DNA of 50,057 bases, taken from positions 1 to 50,057 of the forward strand of contig CACHAQ010000008.1 in the NCBI GenBank assembly GCA_902577905.1, in the 5' to 3' direction. Of this stretch, positions 1 to 9,173 are shown piece by piece; positions within the stretch are counted from its first letter, which is position 1; every line of letters begins with the position of its first letter. The translations under genes were made by a program, and so were the position numbers. The notes under the pieces are model-generated. The model was not told the DNA's origin. It saw only the letters and a list, made by a program, of their open reading frames with translations, and searched no databases. This stretch comes from an uncultured Alphaproteobacteria bacterium. GTDB lineage: Bacteria > Pseudomonadota > Alphaproteobacteria > HIMB59 > GCA-002718135.

Positions 1-659
1 TTGTAAACATTACCACCTACGTTACCAACTCTAAAAGATTTATTTAAAAGTTCAGCATATTTACTTCGCGATATTCCAATTGTTGCCATTTGCATCATAG
101 ATGCTTGAGTTAATTTTTCTACTGTGTGTCTAGCAAATGCATGTGCAATTTCATGACCCATAACTGCAGCAATCCCGTCATCATTTTTACAAACAGGAAG
201 TATACCAGTATAGAAAGCAATTTTACCACCAGGCATACACCATGCATTTTTTGTTTCAGATTCAATTAGAGCAAATTGCCAATTAAAATTTTCTACAGGA
301 TTTTTTTCACGCTTATTAATATAAAATGTATCTAGAGAGGTATAAATTTCCTTTCCGATTTCTTCAATTTTTTTAGATTCATCTGTGTTATCTAAAAGAA
401 TTTTATCTTCTTTAGCTTTTGATAAAAATCTTGAATATGTTTTATCAACTTCTTGATTAAGAGCTCTTTCATTAGGATAAATTTTTGGAAGACCTGCTAC
501 TCCACCACCCATTAAAATTATAGGTAGGTTGCTATCATATAAATTAAGTTGACTTCGATTTGTTAATGGTACTTGTGTACAAGAAGGTAAAATTACAGAA
601 CCACATAAAGAGCAACTAGCGCCAAAAACAAAGCTTCTTCTGTTTATTCTTGCTTCCAT
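1..659 (-). CDS. M48 family metallopeptidase (3' end outside window)
   Basis: Reading the minus strand from an ATG at 659 gives an open frame to the window edge. It begins MEARINRRSFVFG and then runs through a hydrophobic, Cys-containing stretch that could be a signal or lipoprotein segment. A zinc-protease motif HEIAHAFARH (HExxH) lies near residue 166, preceded by WCMPGGKIAFYTGIL, which is typical of the M48 (Oma1/YcaL/LoiP-like) peptidases that degrade misfolded envelope proteins. The C-terminal part with the third zinc ligand lies beyond position 1. It is divergent from the adenosine deaminase gene, with 28 bases between the two starts. The family call is firm; the exact substrate is unknown. 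Confidence 0.85.
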   Translation of the reverse strand, partial: MEARINRRSFVFGASCSLCGSVILPSCTQVPLTNRSQLNLYDSNLPIILMGGGVAGLPKIYPNERALNQEVDKTYSRFLSKAKEDKILLDNTDESKKIEEIGKEIYTSLDTFYINKREKNPVENFNWQFALIESETKNAWCMPGGKIAFYTGILPVCKNDDGIAAVMGHEIAHAFARHTVEKLTQASMMQMATIGISRSKYAELLNKSFRVGNVGGNVY

Positions 660-687
660 ATTATTATTATATAGGTATTTTTTTTAT

Positions 688-1668
688 ATGAATATTTTTA
701 ATTCAGTCAAAAAAGCAGAAATCCATGTTCATTTAGAGGCAACTATAACGCCAACTTTATGTAAAAAATTTGCCAAACGAAACAACTATGAAATAGCTGA
801 AGAAATGTTTGGTTCAAAGTACGCATACCAATGGGATGATTTTTATGATTTTATAAAAAAATATGACATTGTTACTTCTGTCATACATACACCAGAAGAT
901 TATTTTGAATTAACGTATGAATATCTAAAAGATTGTGCAGCTAACAATGTTCTTTATGTTGAGGCGATGATTTCCTCTACTCATGCTAAAGAAAAAGGTA
1001 TGACCTATCATTCATTTATTGAAGGAGTTTATGAAGCTTCTAAAAAAGCTGAAGAGGATTTTAGTATTGTTTCACGTTACATAATGAATGGGATCAGACA
1101 TTTAGGGCCAGAGTCAGTACAAGGAACTGCAGAGGAAGTTTTAAATAATCCTCATCCTTGTTTAGTTGGTTTTGGTTTGGCTGGGGATGAATTGCATTTT
1201 CCTCCAAGCTTATTTGTTGAAACATTTGATATGTTAAAAAAAGAAAATTTTCCAATTACGGTTCATGCAGGTGAATGGGATGGTCCTGTAAATATAAGGA
1301 ATGCTATTAACCTTCTCCATCCAACAAGATTAGGCCACGGAGTTCGATCAATAGAAGATCTTGATTTAGTAAAAGAAATAATTGAGAAAGATATTATTCT
1401 AGAAACTTGTCCAACAAGTAATATTGCAACTAAAATTTATAAAGATTATGTAGATCATCCTGTGAAAACATTATTTGATCAAGGAGTAAAAGTAACAGTC
1501 AATTCGGATGACCCTCCTTTTTTTAATGCAACGATAAACGGTGAATACAAAGTTATGGAAGATTTAGGTTTAAATGAAAAAGAGCTAACTTCACTTACTC
1601 ATAACGCAATTAAATACTCTTTTTGTGATGAAGAAAATAAAAATAAATTATTAGCTAAATTAAACTAG
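688..1668 (+). CDS. add: Adenosine deaminase family protein
   Basis: 326 aa, the usual length for adenosine/adenine deaminases. Metal and catalytic residues are all visible: HVH at residues 13-15, HAGE at 193-196, GHG around H217 and the SDDPPFF motif around D274. The family hydrolyses adenosine (or adenine) to inosine (or hypoxanthine) and ammonia in the cytoplasm. The convergent neighbour is an adenosine-kinase-like enzyme whose 3' end overlaps this one by 14 bases, so the pair offers two fates for adenosine. Some members act on adenine instead, and sequence reading alone does not separate them. Confidence 0.85.
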   Translation: MNIFNSVKKAEIHVHLEATITPTLCKKFAKRNNYEIAEEMFGSKYAYQWDDFYDFIKKYDIVTSVIHTPEDYFELTYEYLKDCAANNVLYVEAMISSTHAKEKGMTYHSFIEGVYEASKKAEEDFSIVSRYIMNGIRHLGPESVQGTAEEVLNNPHPCLVGFGLAGDELHFPPSLFVETFDMLKKENFPITVHAGEWDGPVNIRNAINLLHPTRLGHGVRSIEDLDLVKEIIEKDIILETCPTSNIATKIYKDYVDHPVKTLFDQGVKVTVNSDDPPFFNATINGEYKVMEDLGLNEKELTSLTHNAIKYSFCDEENKNKLLAKLN

Positions 1669-2629
1669 ATAATTTTACTAAAGGTCTTGCACCATAATGA
1701 GAAATAATTTCTGCAGCAGCAATCGATGCGTAATTACCGCATTCATCCATTGCTTTACCTTTAGAATAACCAAATAAAAAACCAGCTGCAAATAAATCAC
1801 CAGCTCCAGTTGTATCTACAACTTTTTCTACTTTTTTTGCAGCAACTTCAGTGATGTCATTACCAGAAACAATAACTGATCCACTACTTCCTTTAGTAAT
1901 AGCAGCAATTATATTTAATGATTTTGCATATTCTAGACCTTCTTCAAAACTTTCTGTTTGTGCCATTGCTTTGATTTCATCTTCATTAGCAAAAAGAATA
2001 TCAACATTCTCAGTTATTAATTCTTTAAAAGAGTCTCTGTGTCTATCAACACAAAAAAGATCAGATAAAGTAAATGCAATTTTTTGATTATCAGCTTTGC
2101 AAATATCCACCATTTTTTTCATAGCCTTTTTTGCATTTTCATTGTCCCACAAGTAGCCTTCCAAATATGCAATCTTATGATTTTTAATATCATCCTCTTT
2201 TATATCTTCAGGTCCTATTAATGTTCCAGCACCAAGAAAAGTACACATTGTTCTAGTTCCATCTTCTTCAACAAAAATTGTACAACATCCAGTTGAAATA
2301 TCAGGAGATGTAAATCCCAATGGAAATTTTAGTCCTTCCCGGATCATATCTTTTTGAAGGTATACTCCAATTTCATCATTTTTAATTTTTCCAATAAAAC
2401 TTCCATTACCGCCAAAAGAGGTGATACCAAACATGGAGTTACCAAGGGAACCTCCACCAGCCATTTCTCTGATGGAATAACTTTCATGCAAATTATTTTT
2501 TAAATTTTCATCTATAAGATTCATAGAATCTCTATTAATTTCATGTTTTTCAATTTCACCTTGATTGGAAGGAATTATGGCATCTACCATAGCATTTCCA
2601 ATTCCAACTACGTCTAATTTATCACTCAT
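1655..2629 (-). CDS. PfkB-family sugar/nucleoside kinase, adenosine kinase-like
   Basis: 324 aa PfkB (ribokinase) fold. The N-terminal GNAMVDAI segment and the GGSLGNSM stretch form the substrate site, and TTGAGDLFAAGFLFG near residues 272-287 carries the catalytic Asp and anion hole. The arrangement VVGIGNAMVDAI...GGGSLGNS is that of bacterial adenosine kinase-like PfkB proteins, which phosphorylate adenosine to AMP. The position beside adenosine deaminase supports a nucleoside substrate. Its start overlaps the stop of the upstream DMT transporter by four bases (ATGA), so the two are probably cotranscribed and the transporter may move a purine. A sugar substrate remains possible. Confidence 0.75.
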   Translation of the reverse strand: MSDKLDVVGIGNAMVDAIIPSNQGEIEKHEINRDSMNLIDENLKNNLHESYSIREMAGGGSLGNSMFGITSFGGNGSFIGKIKNDEIGVYLQKDMIREGLKFPLGFTSPDISTGCCTIFVEEDGTRTMCTFLGAGTLIGPEDIKEDDIKNHKIAYLEGYLWDNENAKKAMKKMVDICKADNQKIAFTLSDLFCVDRHRDSFKELITENVDILFANEDEIKAMAQTESFEEGLEYAKSLNIIAAITKGSSGSVIVSGNDITEVAAKKVEKVVDTTGAGDLFAAGFLFGYSKGKAMDECGNYASIAAAEIISHYGARPLVKLSSLI

Positions 2630-3510
2630 TTTTGTTTAATAATTATTGGTACTAATTGTACTATAATGACTCCAATAAATATTGCAAGGCATCCAAGTAT
2701 TTTTTGTGTGTCTAAAACTTGATTTAAAAGTATCCAACCTGCTATTGCAGCAAAGACTGACTCCATTGATAAAATAATAGCAGCAGGAGCAGGATTAGCT
2801 TTATGTTGAGCAATAATTTGAAGTGTATATCCAATGCCAGCAGAAAAAATACCCGTATATAAAATTTCAAACCATTCAATTTGCATATTGGAGAGCTTTG
2901 GTTCCTCCCACATAAAAGCTAGGATCATAGATAAAATAAAAACAATAAAGTACTGAATACTTCCAAATAAAAAAGGACTGTTAAGTTCTTTCATAAAAAT
3001 ATCGATACAAATAATATGTAAGGCAAAAAACAAAGCAGCAATAAACAAGAGTGAATCTGATTGTTGAATTTCAACTGATTGATTAGAGGACAAAAGATAT
3101 GATCCATACAAACAAAGTAAAATGGCAATCCAGATAATCCAGTGTACCTGTTTTTTAATTATGAATCTTGAAATTATTCCAACAAAGGGAACGTAAAGAG
3201 TGCTAAGAAAAGCAGCATTTGATATTAATGATTTTTGTAAAGCGTATTGTTGAAGCCCCATACCACCAAAAAGAAAAAAACCAGTAGCCAAACAGAGATA
3301 AACTTTTTTTCTATCACTTAATATTTTAAAAATATTTTGTTGTTCTAGATAAATCGCAAATGGAATTACCGTTAAAAAAGCAAAAAAGAACCTTCCAAAG
3401 CTAAAAGTAAAAGGACCTATGGCTCCCATTCCAGTAGTTTGGCTTACAAAAGCTGTTCCCCATATAAATGAGGCAATTAACATAAGTATGTTAGCTCTTG
3501 TATGACTCAT
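2626..3510 (-). CDS. DMT/EamA-family transporter
   Basis: 294 aa with about ten predicted hydrophobic helices and two EamA repeats. The N-terminal SFIWGTAFVSQ resembles the first repeat's signature, and a hydrophobic IILSMESVFAAIAGWILL helix is in the second. Members export or import small metabolites across the inner membrane. The gene is translationally coupled (ATGA overlap) to the adenosine-kinase-like gene downstream, suggesting a nucleoside or nucleobase, but this is inference from context only. Confidence 0.8.
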   Translation of the reverse strand: MSHTRANILMLIASFIWGTAFVSQTTGMGAIGPFTFSFGRFFFAFLTVIPFAIYLEQQNIFKILSDRKKVYLCLATGFFLFGGMGLQQYALQKSLISNAAFLSTLYVPFVGIISRFIIKKQVHWIIWIAILLCLYGSYLLSSNQSVEIQQSDSLLFIAALFFALHIICIDIFMKELNSPFLFGSIQYFIVFILSMILAFMWEEPKLSNMQIEWFEILYTGIFSAGIGYTLQIIAQHKANPAPAAIILSMESVFAAIAGWILLNQVLDTQKILGCLAIFIGVIIVQLVPIIIKQK

Positions 3511-3531
3511 AAAAATATTTGATTAATTATT

Positions 3532-5322
3532 TTATTGTTTATCTTTATTAATCCACCAAGACTCAATTACAATTCCGTAAAGTGGAATTTCGTCTGGGTA
3601 TTCAAAAAAATCCCAATAAGCAATTCTGTCTTTGTTGCTATGATAAAGAGGAACTACATAGTGACCCCATAACAATACTCTATCAAGTGCGTGGATCGCT
3701 GTTGTTAATTCTTCTCTATTTGTTGCACTAATTAATTTTTCAATTAATGCATCAACTGCTGGACTATTGATACCAGGATAATTTCTGCTTCCATCTTTTT
3801 GACCAACTTCTGATCCCCAATAAAATTGTTGCTCATTTCCTGGGCTTAAACTGACTCCCCAATATCTTTTAATCATATCAAAATCATAACTTAACAAACG
3901 TTCTTGATACTGTGATGAATCAACAGTTCTTACATCCATTGTAATGCCAAGTTTTTTTAAATTACTTTGATAGGCTAACGCAATTTTCTCATCAGATGGA
4001 CTGACAATCAAGAACTCAAACTTGAATTCTTTTCCATCTTTTACCAGTTTTCCATCTTCAACAAACCATCCCTCTTTTTCGAGTATTTCTTTTGCTTTCA
4101 ATAAATTTTTACGGTCATTACCACTGCCATCTGTAATAGGTGGTGTAAATGTTTCCGTAAATACTTCTGCTGGAATTTCATCTTTCCATACATTCAATAA
4201 TTCTAACTCATTTTTTGACGGTAAGCCTGAAGAAGCTAATGGAGAATTGTCAAAATAACTATCTGTTCTCACATATGCATTTTGATATATTGTTTTATTA
4301 ATCCATTCATGATCATAGGCATAACTTAAAGCAAGTCTTACATTTCTATTATTAAATATGTCACGTCTTGTATTCATCACAAGACCATTCATTCCAACAG
4401 GTCTATCGTTATTCATTTCTGTCAGTATTACCTCACCATTCTGGACAGCTTTGAAATCATACTCTGATAACCAACGTTTAACGTTGTACTCCCTTCTAAA
4501 GTCGTATTCACCAACCTTAAAAGCTTCAACTAATACATTTGAGTCTTTGTAATAATCATAAATAATTGTATCAAAATTATACAGACCTTTATTTACAGGC
4601 AAATCTTTTGCCCAGTAATCTTCTACGCGTTTGTATTTTATTTGACGTCCTGGATCGAGACTATCAACTTGGTATGGACCACTGCCAAGAGGGATATCTA
4701 AAAATGTTTTTGTAACATCAAGATCTTCATAAAACTTTTTTGGAATGATAGGAAGAAAGCCCGCAATTATAAGAGGCAATTCCTTATCTTCATTATTTTC
4801 AAAAATCATTTTTATTCCATCATTTCCAATCAATTCAGTTTCAATAACTTTGCCATATGTTTTTTTCTGATTTGGAGTACCTTTTGTTTGAAATGTTTCT
4901 AGACTAAACAATACATCATCGCGTGTTATTGGTGAGCCATCATGAAAGGTTGCATTTGAATTTAAATAAAAAGTTATAGACGATCTATCTTCAGGCAATT
5001 CTACTTTTTCAGCTATTAAACCATATAGAGAGAATGCTTCATCCCATACTCTTCTCATTAACGTATCATTAACATACCCAAGTCCAGCAGCTTTAGAACC
5101 TTTAAATGCTACTCTATTAAGATTATCAAAAGAACCATATGATCCAAATTTTACCGTTCCACCTTTAGGTGCATTTGGGTTTACATAATCTAGATTTTCA
5201 AAATCACTGGTATACTTTGGTGTTCCATGCATTGCAATACCGTGAACTTTTTCACTATACGCATGTTTGTTAAGTGCAATTATTGAAGTTAAAATGGCAA
5301 ATGCGATTAGAAATTTTTTCAT
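3532..5322 (-). CDS. YejA-like peptide ABC transporter substrate-binding protein
   Basis: 596 aa with a cleavable Sec signal (MKKFLIAFAILTSIIAL...HAYS). The body is a family 5 solute-binding protein: HGIAMHGTPKYTSDF and the LDYVNPNAPKGGTVKFG segment are characteristic of the YejA subgroup, which binds oligopeptides or microcin C-like molecules in the periplasm. No permease or ATPase of the Yej/Opp type is next to it, so it must serve a transporter encoded elsewhere. It is separated by 21 bases from the DMT gene downstream and is divergent from the cytochrome c gene. Confidence 0.85.
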   Translation of the reverse strand: MKKFLIAFAILTSIIALNKHAYSEKVHGIAMHGTPKYTSDFENLDYVNPNAPKGGTVKFGSYGSFDNLNRVAFKGSKAAGLGYVNDTLMRRVWDEAFSLYGLIAEKVELPEDRSSITFYLNSNATFHDGSPITRDDVLFSLETFQTKGTPNQKKTYGKVIETELIGNDGIKMIFENNEDKELPLIIAGFLPIIPKKFYEDLDVTKTFLDIPLGSGPYQVDSLDPGRQIKYKRVEDYWAKDLPVNKGLYNFDTIIYDYYKDSNVLVEAFKVGEYDFRREYNVKRWLSEYDFKAVQNGEVILTEMNNDRPVGMNGLVMNTRRDIFNNRNVRLALSYAYDHEWINKTIYQNAYVRTDSYFDNSPLASSGLPSKNELELLNVWKDEIPAEVFTETFTPPITDGSGNDRKNLLKAKEILEKEGWFVEDGKLVKDGKEFKFEFLIVSPSDEKIALAYQSNLKKLGITMDVRTVDSSQYQERLLSYDFDMIKRYWGVSLSPGNEQQFYWGSEVGQKDGSRNYPGINSPAVDALIEKLISATNREELTTAIHALDRVLLWGHYVVPLYHSNKDRIAYWDFFEYPDEIPLYGIVIESWWINKDKQ

Positions 5323-5390
5323 AGATATATCCTATCAAAAAAAAGACAGATTTGTAATGAAATATAAATTTAAAAAATTATATAAATAGA

Positions 5391-5798
5391 ATGCAAACCC
5401 TTAAATTAATTTCGGTACTTGTAATATTATGTATTGGACATAGTATTCATGCAGCAGAAGTTGATATTTTTAAAGGTATGAAACTATATGCTGAAAATTG
5501 TGCTGGTTGTCATATGGGTAATTTAGCAGGTCATGAAGAGTGGGATAAATCGTTAGATGAAGATGGTCATAGAAGAGCACCTCCTCTTAATGGCACTGGG
5601 CATACTTGGCACCACTCTCCTGCACAATTATTTCATGTCATTAAATATGGTTTTAAAAAATCAAATCCTGATTATGAAGGTAAAATGCTTGGTAATGATG
5701 CGTTATCAGATGACGATGTTTGGTCTATTCTTGAATTTATCAAAAGTACATGGCCAGAAAAAATACTAAATAAATATAACTCCCATTTTAAAAGCTAA
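5391..5798 (+). CDS. Monohaem class I cytochrome c
   Basis: 135 aa with an N-terminal Sec signal (about residues 1-21) followed by a single haem-binding CAGCH motif at residues 37-41. A later GKMLG Met near residue 99 is the likely second axial ligand. The Asp/Glu-rich C-terminal part (ALSDDDVWSILEFIKSTW) is the usual last helix of a small soluble cytochrome c. It lies 51 bases upstream of msrP on the same strand, so it may pass electrons to or from the MsrPQ system or the respiratory chain. That link is inference. Confidence 0.85.
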   Translation: MQTLKLISVLVILCIGHSIHAAEVDIFKGMKLYAENCAGCHMGNLAGHEEWDKSLDEDGHRRAPPLNGTGHTWHHSPAQLFHVIKYGFKKSNPDYEGKMLGNDALSDDDVWSILEFIKSTWPEKILNKYNSHFKS

Positions 5799-5849
5799 GA
5801 TTATTGAAGCAAATCTTCAATTTTAATATTTAAGATATATATTATTATT

Positions 5850-6767
5850 ATGAAAATTTTAGGATCTGAAATCACACCCTATAAGACATATTTAAATAGA
5901 CGTAAGTTTATAAAGGGATCTTTAGCTAGCGCCATGCTAGCAACGGTTACTTCATCAGCATTTGCAAACCACGATAGTGATCTTTCAATTTATACTAAAA
6001 ATCTAAATGAAAACGACAAACTTAATTCTTACGAAGAAATCACAACTTACAATAATTTTTATGAGTTTGGGACTCATAAAAAACATCCCCATTTAAATTC
6101 TGGAAATTTTAAACCTAGGCCATGGACAATAAAAATAGATGGTCTTGTGAAAAAACCTCAAACATTTGATTTAGAAAAAATTTTATCAAATGTAACAATA
6201 GAAGATAGGGTTTATAGATTAAGATGTGTTGAAGCATGGTCCATGGTTATTCCTTGGCAAGGTTTTCAGTTATCTGAACTTATAAAAATGGCTGAACCTT
6301 TAAGTTCAGCAAAATATGTTCAGTTTGTAACTGTCTTCAGACCTGAAGAAATGCCAGGTCAGCAAAAGAGAACAATTATTTGGCCATATAGAGAAGGTCT
6401 TCGAATGGATGAAGCAATGAATCCTTTAACAATATTAGCAACCGGATTGTATGGTCATGAAATGCCTAATCAAAATGGTGCACCCATAAGATTAGTTGTT
6501 CCATGGAAGTATGGTTTCAAATCAATTAAATCAATTGTGGAAATTAGATTTTTAGATACTCAACCTGAAACATCTTGGGAAACTTTAGCTCCTTGGGAAT
6601 ATGGTTTTTATGCTAATGTTAATCCTAATGTTAATCATCCAAGATGGAGTCAAGGAACAGAGAGACGAATTGGAGAGTTTAAAAGAAGAGAAACACTTAT
6701 GTTTAATGGCTATGAAGAAGAAGTAGCACATCTCTATAAAGATTTAGATTTGACTAAATTTTATTAA
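5850..6767 (+). CDS. msrP: Protein-methionine-sulfoxide reductase, molybdopterin subunit MsrP
   Basis: 305 aa. A Tat signal with twin arginines is at residues 17-18 (NRRKFIKG) and a hydrophobic stretch ends around residue 40. The sulfite-oxidase-fold domain has RLRCVEAWSMVIPWQGF, where C126 is the molybdenum ligand. MsrP repairs oxidised methionine in periplasmic proteins using electrons from the membrane haem protein MsrQ, which is encoded three bases downstream. Length and gene order match the standard msrPQ operon. Confidence 0.93.
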   Translation: MKILGSEITPYKTYLNRRKFIKGSLASAMLATVTSSAFANHDSDLSIYTKNLNENDKLNSYEEITTYNNFYEFGTHKKHPHLNSGNFKPRPWTIKIDGLVKKPQTFDLEKILSNVTIEDRVYRLRCVEAWSMVIPWQGFQLSELIKMAEPLSSAKYVQFVTVFRPEEMPGQQKRTIIWPYREGLRMDEAMNPLTILATGLYGHEMPNQNGAPIRLVVPWKYGFKSIKSIVEIRFLDTQPETSWETLAPWEYGFYANVNPNVNHPRWSQGTERRIGEFKRRETLMFNGYEEEVAHLYKDLDLTKFY

Positions 6768-6770
6768 TGA

Positions 6771-7376
6771 ATGTTTTCAACAAAAAATTTTAACCGCAGC
6801 AAACCTGTCTTATTTATTTTAATTCTATTTCCTAGTCTACTTTGGGCGTACCAATTTGTTACTGGGAATCTTGGAGTAAATCCAATTGAAAAACTAATGG
6901 ATGAGTTAGGTCTAATGGCACTCAGATTAATAATAATAACTCTTATGATTACTACTCTATCAAATATTAGACCTTTAAAATCGATAGTTGTATTACGAAG
7001 AATGATTGGACTTTTTGCTTTCTATTATGTCTGTTTGCATTTCTCAACTTACATAGTTTTAGATCATTTTTTAGATATGCAATTTATCATACAAGATATT
7101 ATAAAAAGACCATTTATAACTTTTGGTTTTATAAGTTTTCTTTTTTTAATCCCGCTTGCTAGCACTTCAACAAACAATATGATTAAAAGATTAGGTTTTA
7201 AATTATGGAAGAGAATTCATTATTTAATTTACCCAGTAGCCATTCTGGCTAGTATGCATTTTTATGTTTTAGTTCGCGCTGATAAAACTGAACCAGTCAT
7301 TTATATGGGAATAATTATCCTCTTGTTACTTCACAGAATATTTAAAAGACTTACTCGTCCTCAGTTGGTTCAGTGA
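6771..7376 (+). CDS. msrQ: Haem-binding membrane subunit MsrQ
   Basis: 201 aa, about six hydrophobic helices, ferric-reductase-like. Haem-ligand histidines are visible in the YYVCLHFSTY segment and in KRIHYLIYPVAILASMHFY. It passes quinol or flavin electrons to MsrP. The start follows the msrP stop by three bases. The 3' end overlaps the convergent MFS gene by 26 bases. The assignment follows from both sequence and neighbour. Confidence 0.9.
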   Translation: MFSTKNFNRSKPVLFILILFPSLLWAYQFVTGNLGVNPIEKLMDELGLMALRLIIITLMITTLSNIRPLKSIVVLRRMIGLFAFYYVCLHFSTYIVLDHFLDMQFIIQDIIKRPFITFGFISFLFLIPLASTSTNNMIKRLGFKLWKRIHYLIYPVAILASMHFYVLVRADKTEPVIYMGIIILLLLHRIFKRLTRPQLVQ

Positions 7377-8589
7377 CGGGGTTCATTTCCATACCAGCAG
7401 GACTAATATTTCGCGGTAAAGGATTATATTGTGATTCAAGATCTCGCGGTTTAGTTCTTTGTGTCATTCTATACAAACCAAACAGTCCTAGTAGTCCGTG
7501 TATTAAAAATAAATAAATGTAAAAACCTACCGCTCCCAAAATTTCCATGAATCCAGAAACAAACAAAGGTCCGATAATTGATCCAATACCAATAAGTATG
7601 CCAAAAGTTGCACTTGCTGATACTATCTCATTAGGTTGTAAGAAGTCATTTGTATGAGCAACCGTAAGTGAATACATTGGTAAACATGCAACTGAAAAAA
7701 GACCAGTAAAAATTAAGAACAATGTTAGCGGCATAAAGTTTGCAAAAACAAAAAATAAACTCAAACCTGAAGCTATAAAAGAAACACCAATAAGAATAAC
7801 ACGCCTATCAATTCTATCTGACAAATATCCAATAGGCCATTGAGATAGGGCGCCAGCTGACGTTATAATCATCATATACAGAGAAATTTCAAATAAGCTT
7901 AAATTAATAGATGATGCATAAATTGCACCGTATCCAAAAACTGCACTATGCGATAAACCAGTTGCTAACGCACCAACAAAACCTAAAGGTGAAACAGTAT
8001 AAAATTCTCTTAAAGAAAAAAATTTAGGACTTTCTGTATTAGGCTGTTCTGTTGAAGAGAGAAGAATAGGAAGAAGTGCAAATGACAATAAGATTGATAC
8101 TAAAATAAATAAATCAACTTTAGCTGGATCGCCTAAATTTAATAAAAACTGTCCTGCTCCAACAAATACAAAAGTAATAATCATGTAAACGGAAAGTAAT
8201 TGACCGCGAGTTTGATTAGTTGATTTTTCATTTAACCAACTCTCCATGATTACATAAATCCCAGCAAGACTTAAGCCAGTTAATATTCGTATAAACATCC
8301 ATGAATAGGGATGAACAAATACTGAGTGTAATAGTATAGCGATAGAAGCAAGCGAAGCTAAAGCAGCAAAAACTCTTATGTGACCAACACGTTGTAAAAA
8401 AATTGGAATTGTTAACGCACCAGTTAAGTATCCAACGTAATAACCAGCTATAATAAGTCCTGATGCAAAAAAACTAAAACCTTCTAAAACAGAACGAACA
8501 CCGATAAGTGTTCCTTGCAATCCATGACCAAGACTAATTAAAGCAAAGCCAAAAAAAAGGGCCCAAGTGTTTTGTAGTACCTTAAACAT
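7351..8589 (-). CDS. MFS transporter (YcaD-like)
   Basis: 412 aa with about twelve hydrophobic helices and the loop GYLSDRIDRR between helices, an MFS signature. The start FFGFALISLGHGLQGTLIGVR and the ESWLNEKSTNQTRGQLLSVY segment resemble the YcaD-like subgroup of major facilitator transporters. The C-terminus carries a polar tail of about 35 residues. The substrate is unknown. It is probably cotranscribed with the zinc-ribbon gene upstream (22-base gap). Confidence 0.8.
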   Translation of the reverse strand: MFKVLQNTWALFFGFALISLGHGLQGTLIGVRSVLEGFSFFASGLIIAGYYVGYLTGALTIPIFLQRVGHIRVFAALASLASIAILLHSVFVHPYSWMFIRILTGLSLAGIYVIMESWLNEKSTNQTRGQLLSVYMIITFVFVGAGQFLLNLGDPAKVDLFILVSILLSFALLPILLSSTEQPNTESPKFFSLREFYTVSPLGFVGALATGLSHSAVFGYGAIYASSINLSLFEISLYMMIITSAGALSQWPIGYLSDRIDRRVILIGVSFIASGLSLFFVFANFMPLTLFLIFTGLFSVACLPMYSLTVAHTNDFLQPNEIVSASATFGILIGIGSIIGPLFVSGFMEILGAVGFYIYLFLIHGLLGLFGLYRMTQRTKPRDLESQYNPLPRNISPAGMEMNPVTEPTEDE

Positions 8590-8611
8590 CTTCTAAATTT
8601 TTATTGAAATT

Positions 8612-8965
8612 CTAGTATTCTTCTTCGCCGTCTTCTTTAGGTTTAATACCTTCGGCTATTGGATCAATTTCTGTTTCATCTTCTAATAAAACAGTATCAT
8701 CCTCAAGATTGTCTTCGTTGTTATCCAAATCCAAATTATCGATATCAAGATCATCATCTTTTTCTTTTGGTTTTGGAGGGATAGGATTAGTTAAAGGAGC
8801 AGCATTAGTACTTCCAGGTTTTCTTCCACGTCTTGGTCTAGTCATAGTAGTAACTTCAATTTCTTTACCACACTCAGGACATTCCAGTTCCGTTCTTCCT
8901 AAGTCGTAGTATTGCTTACTACACATTGGACATATTCTTTTTAAACCCCAAGATTCTTTGTACAT
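8612..8965 (-). CDS. TIGR02300 (FYDLN acid) zinc-ribbon protein
   Basis: 117 aa. The N-terminus has a four-cysteine zinc ribbon (C12, C15, C29, C32) with the QYYDLGR segment that names the family. A basic PRRGRKPG hook follows, and the rest is a low-complexity Asp/Glu-rich acidic tail. The family is widespread in alphaproteobacteria and has no assigned function. The motif set suggests a nucleic-acid or basic-protein partner, but this is inference. Confidence 0.88.
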   Translation of the reverse strand: MYKESWGLKRICPMCSKQYYDLGRTELECPECGKEIEVTTMTRPRRGRKPGSTNAAPLTNPIPPKPKEKDDDLDIDNLDLDNNEDNLEDDTVLLEDETEIDPIAEGIKPKEDGEEEY

Positions 8966-8967
8966 TT

Positions 8968-9138
8968 CTACTCTTCTTTTTTTATAAATATTTTACCGCA
9001 ATAACCACAAACAATTTTGTTCTCATTATTAAAGGTATAATAAACTGCGGGATGTCCTAAACCATCTTCACCACCATCGCAAGAGATAGTTTCGGTTTTT
9101 GGATCTACTTCCACAATATCCTCAGTCATAAAAGTCAT
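8968..9138 (-). CDS. Small zinc-finger protein, NDUFS6-like (zf-CHCC)
   Basis: A 56-codon minus-strand frame that begins MTFMTEDIVEVD and ends just before the TIGR02300 gene. The core is CDGGEDGLGHPAVYY followed by CGYCGKIF, giving zinc ligands C20, H29, C44 and C47, the pattern of the zf-CHCC domain also found in the mitochondrial complex I subunit NDUFS6. An in-frame second ATG at 9129 is an equally good start and would give 53 aa. The stop is two bases from the downstream gene's start, so the two zinc proteins probably share a transcript. The domain call is firm despite the small size. Confidence 0.85.
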   Translation of the reverse strand: MTFMTEDIVEVDPKTETISCDGGEDGLGHPAVYYTFNNENKIVCGYCGKIFIKKEE

Positions 9139-9173
9139 ATAAAATTTTCGTGCAAAAAGTCTATATTTTTTCC

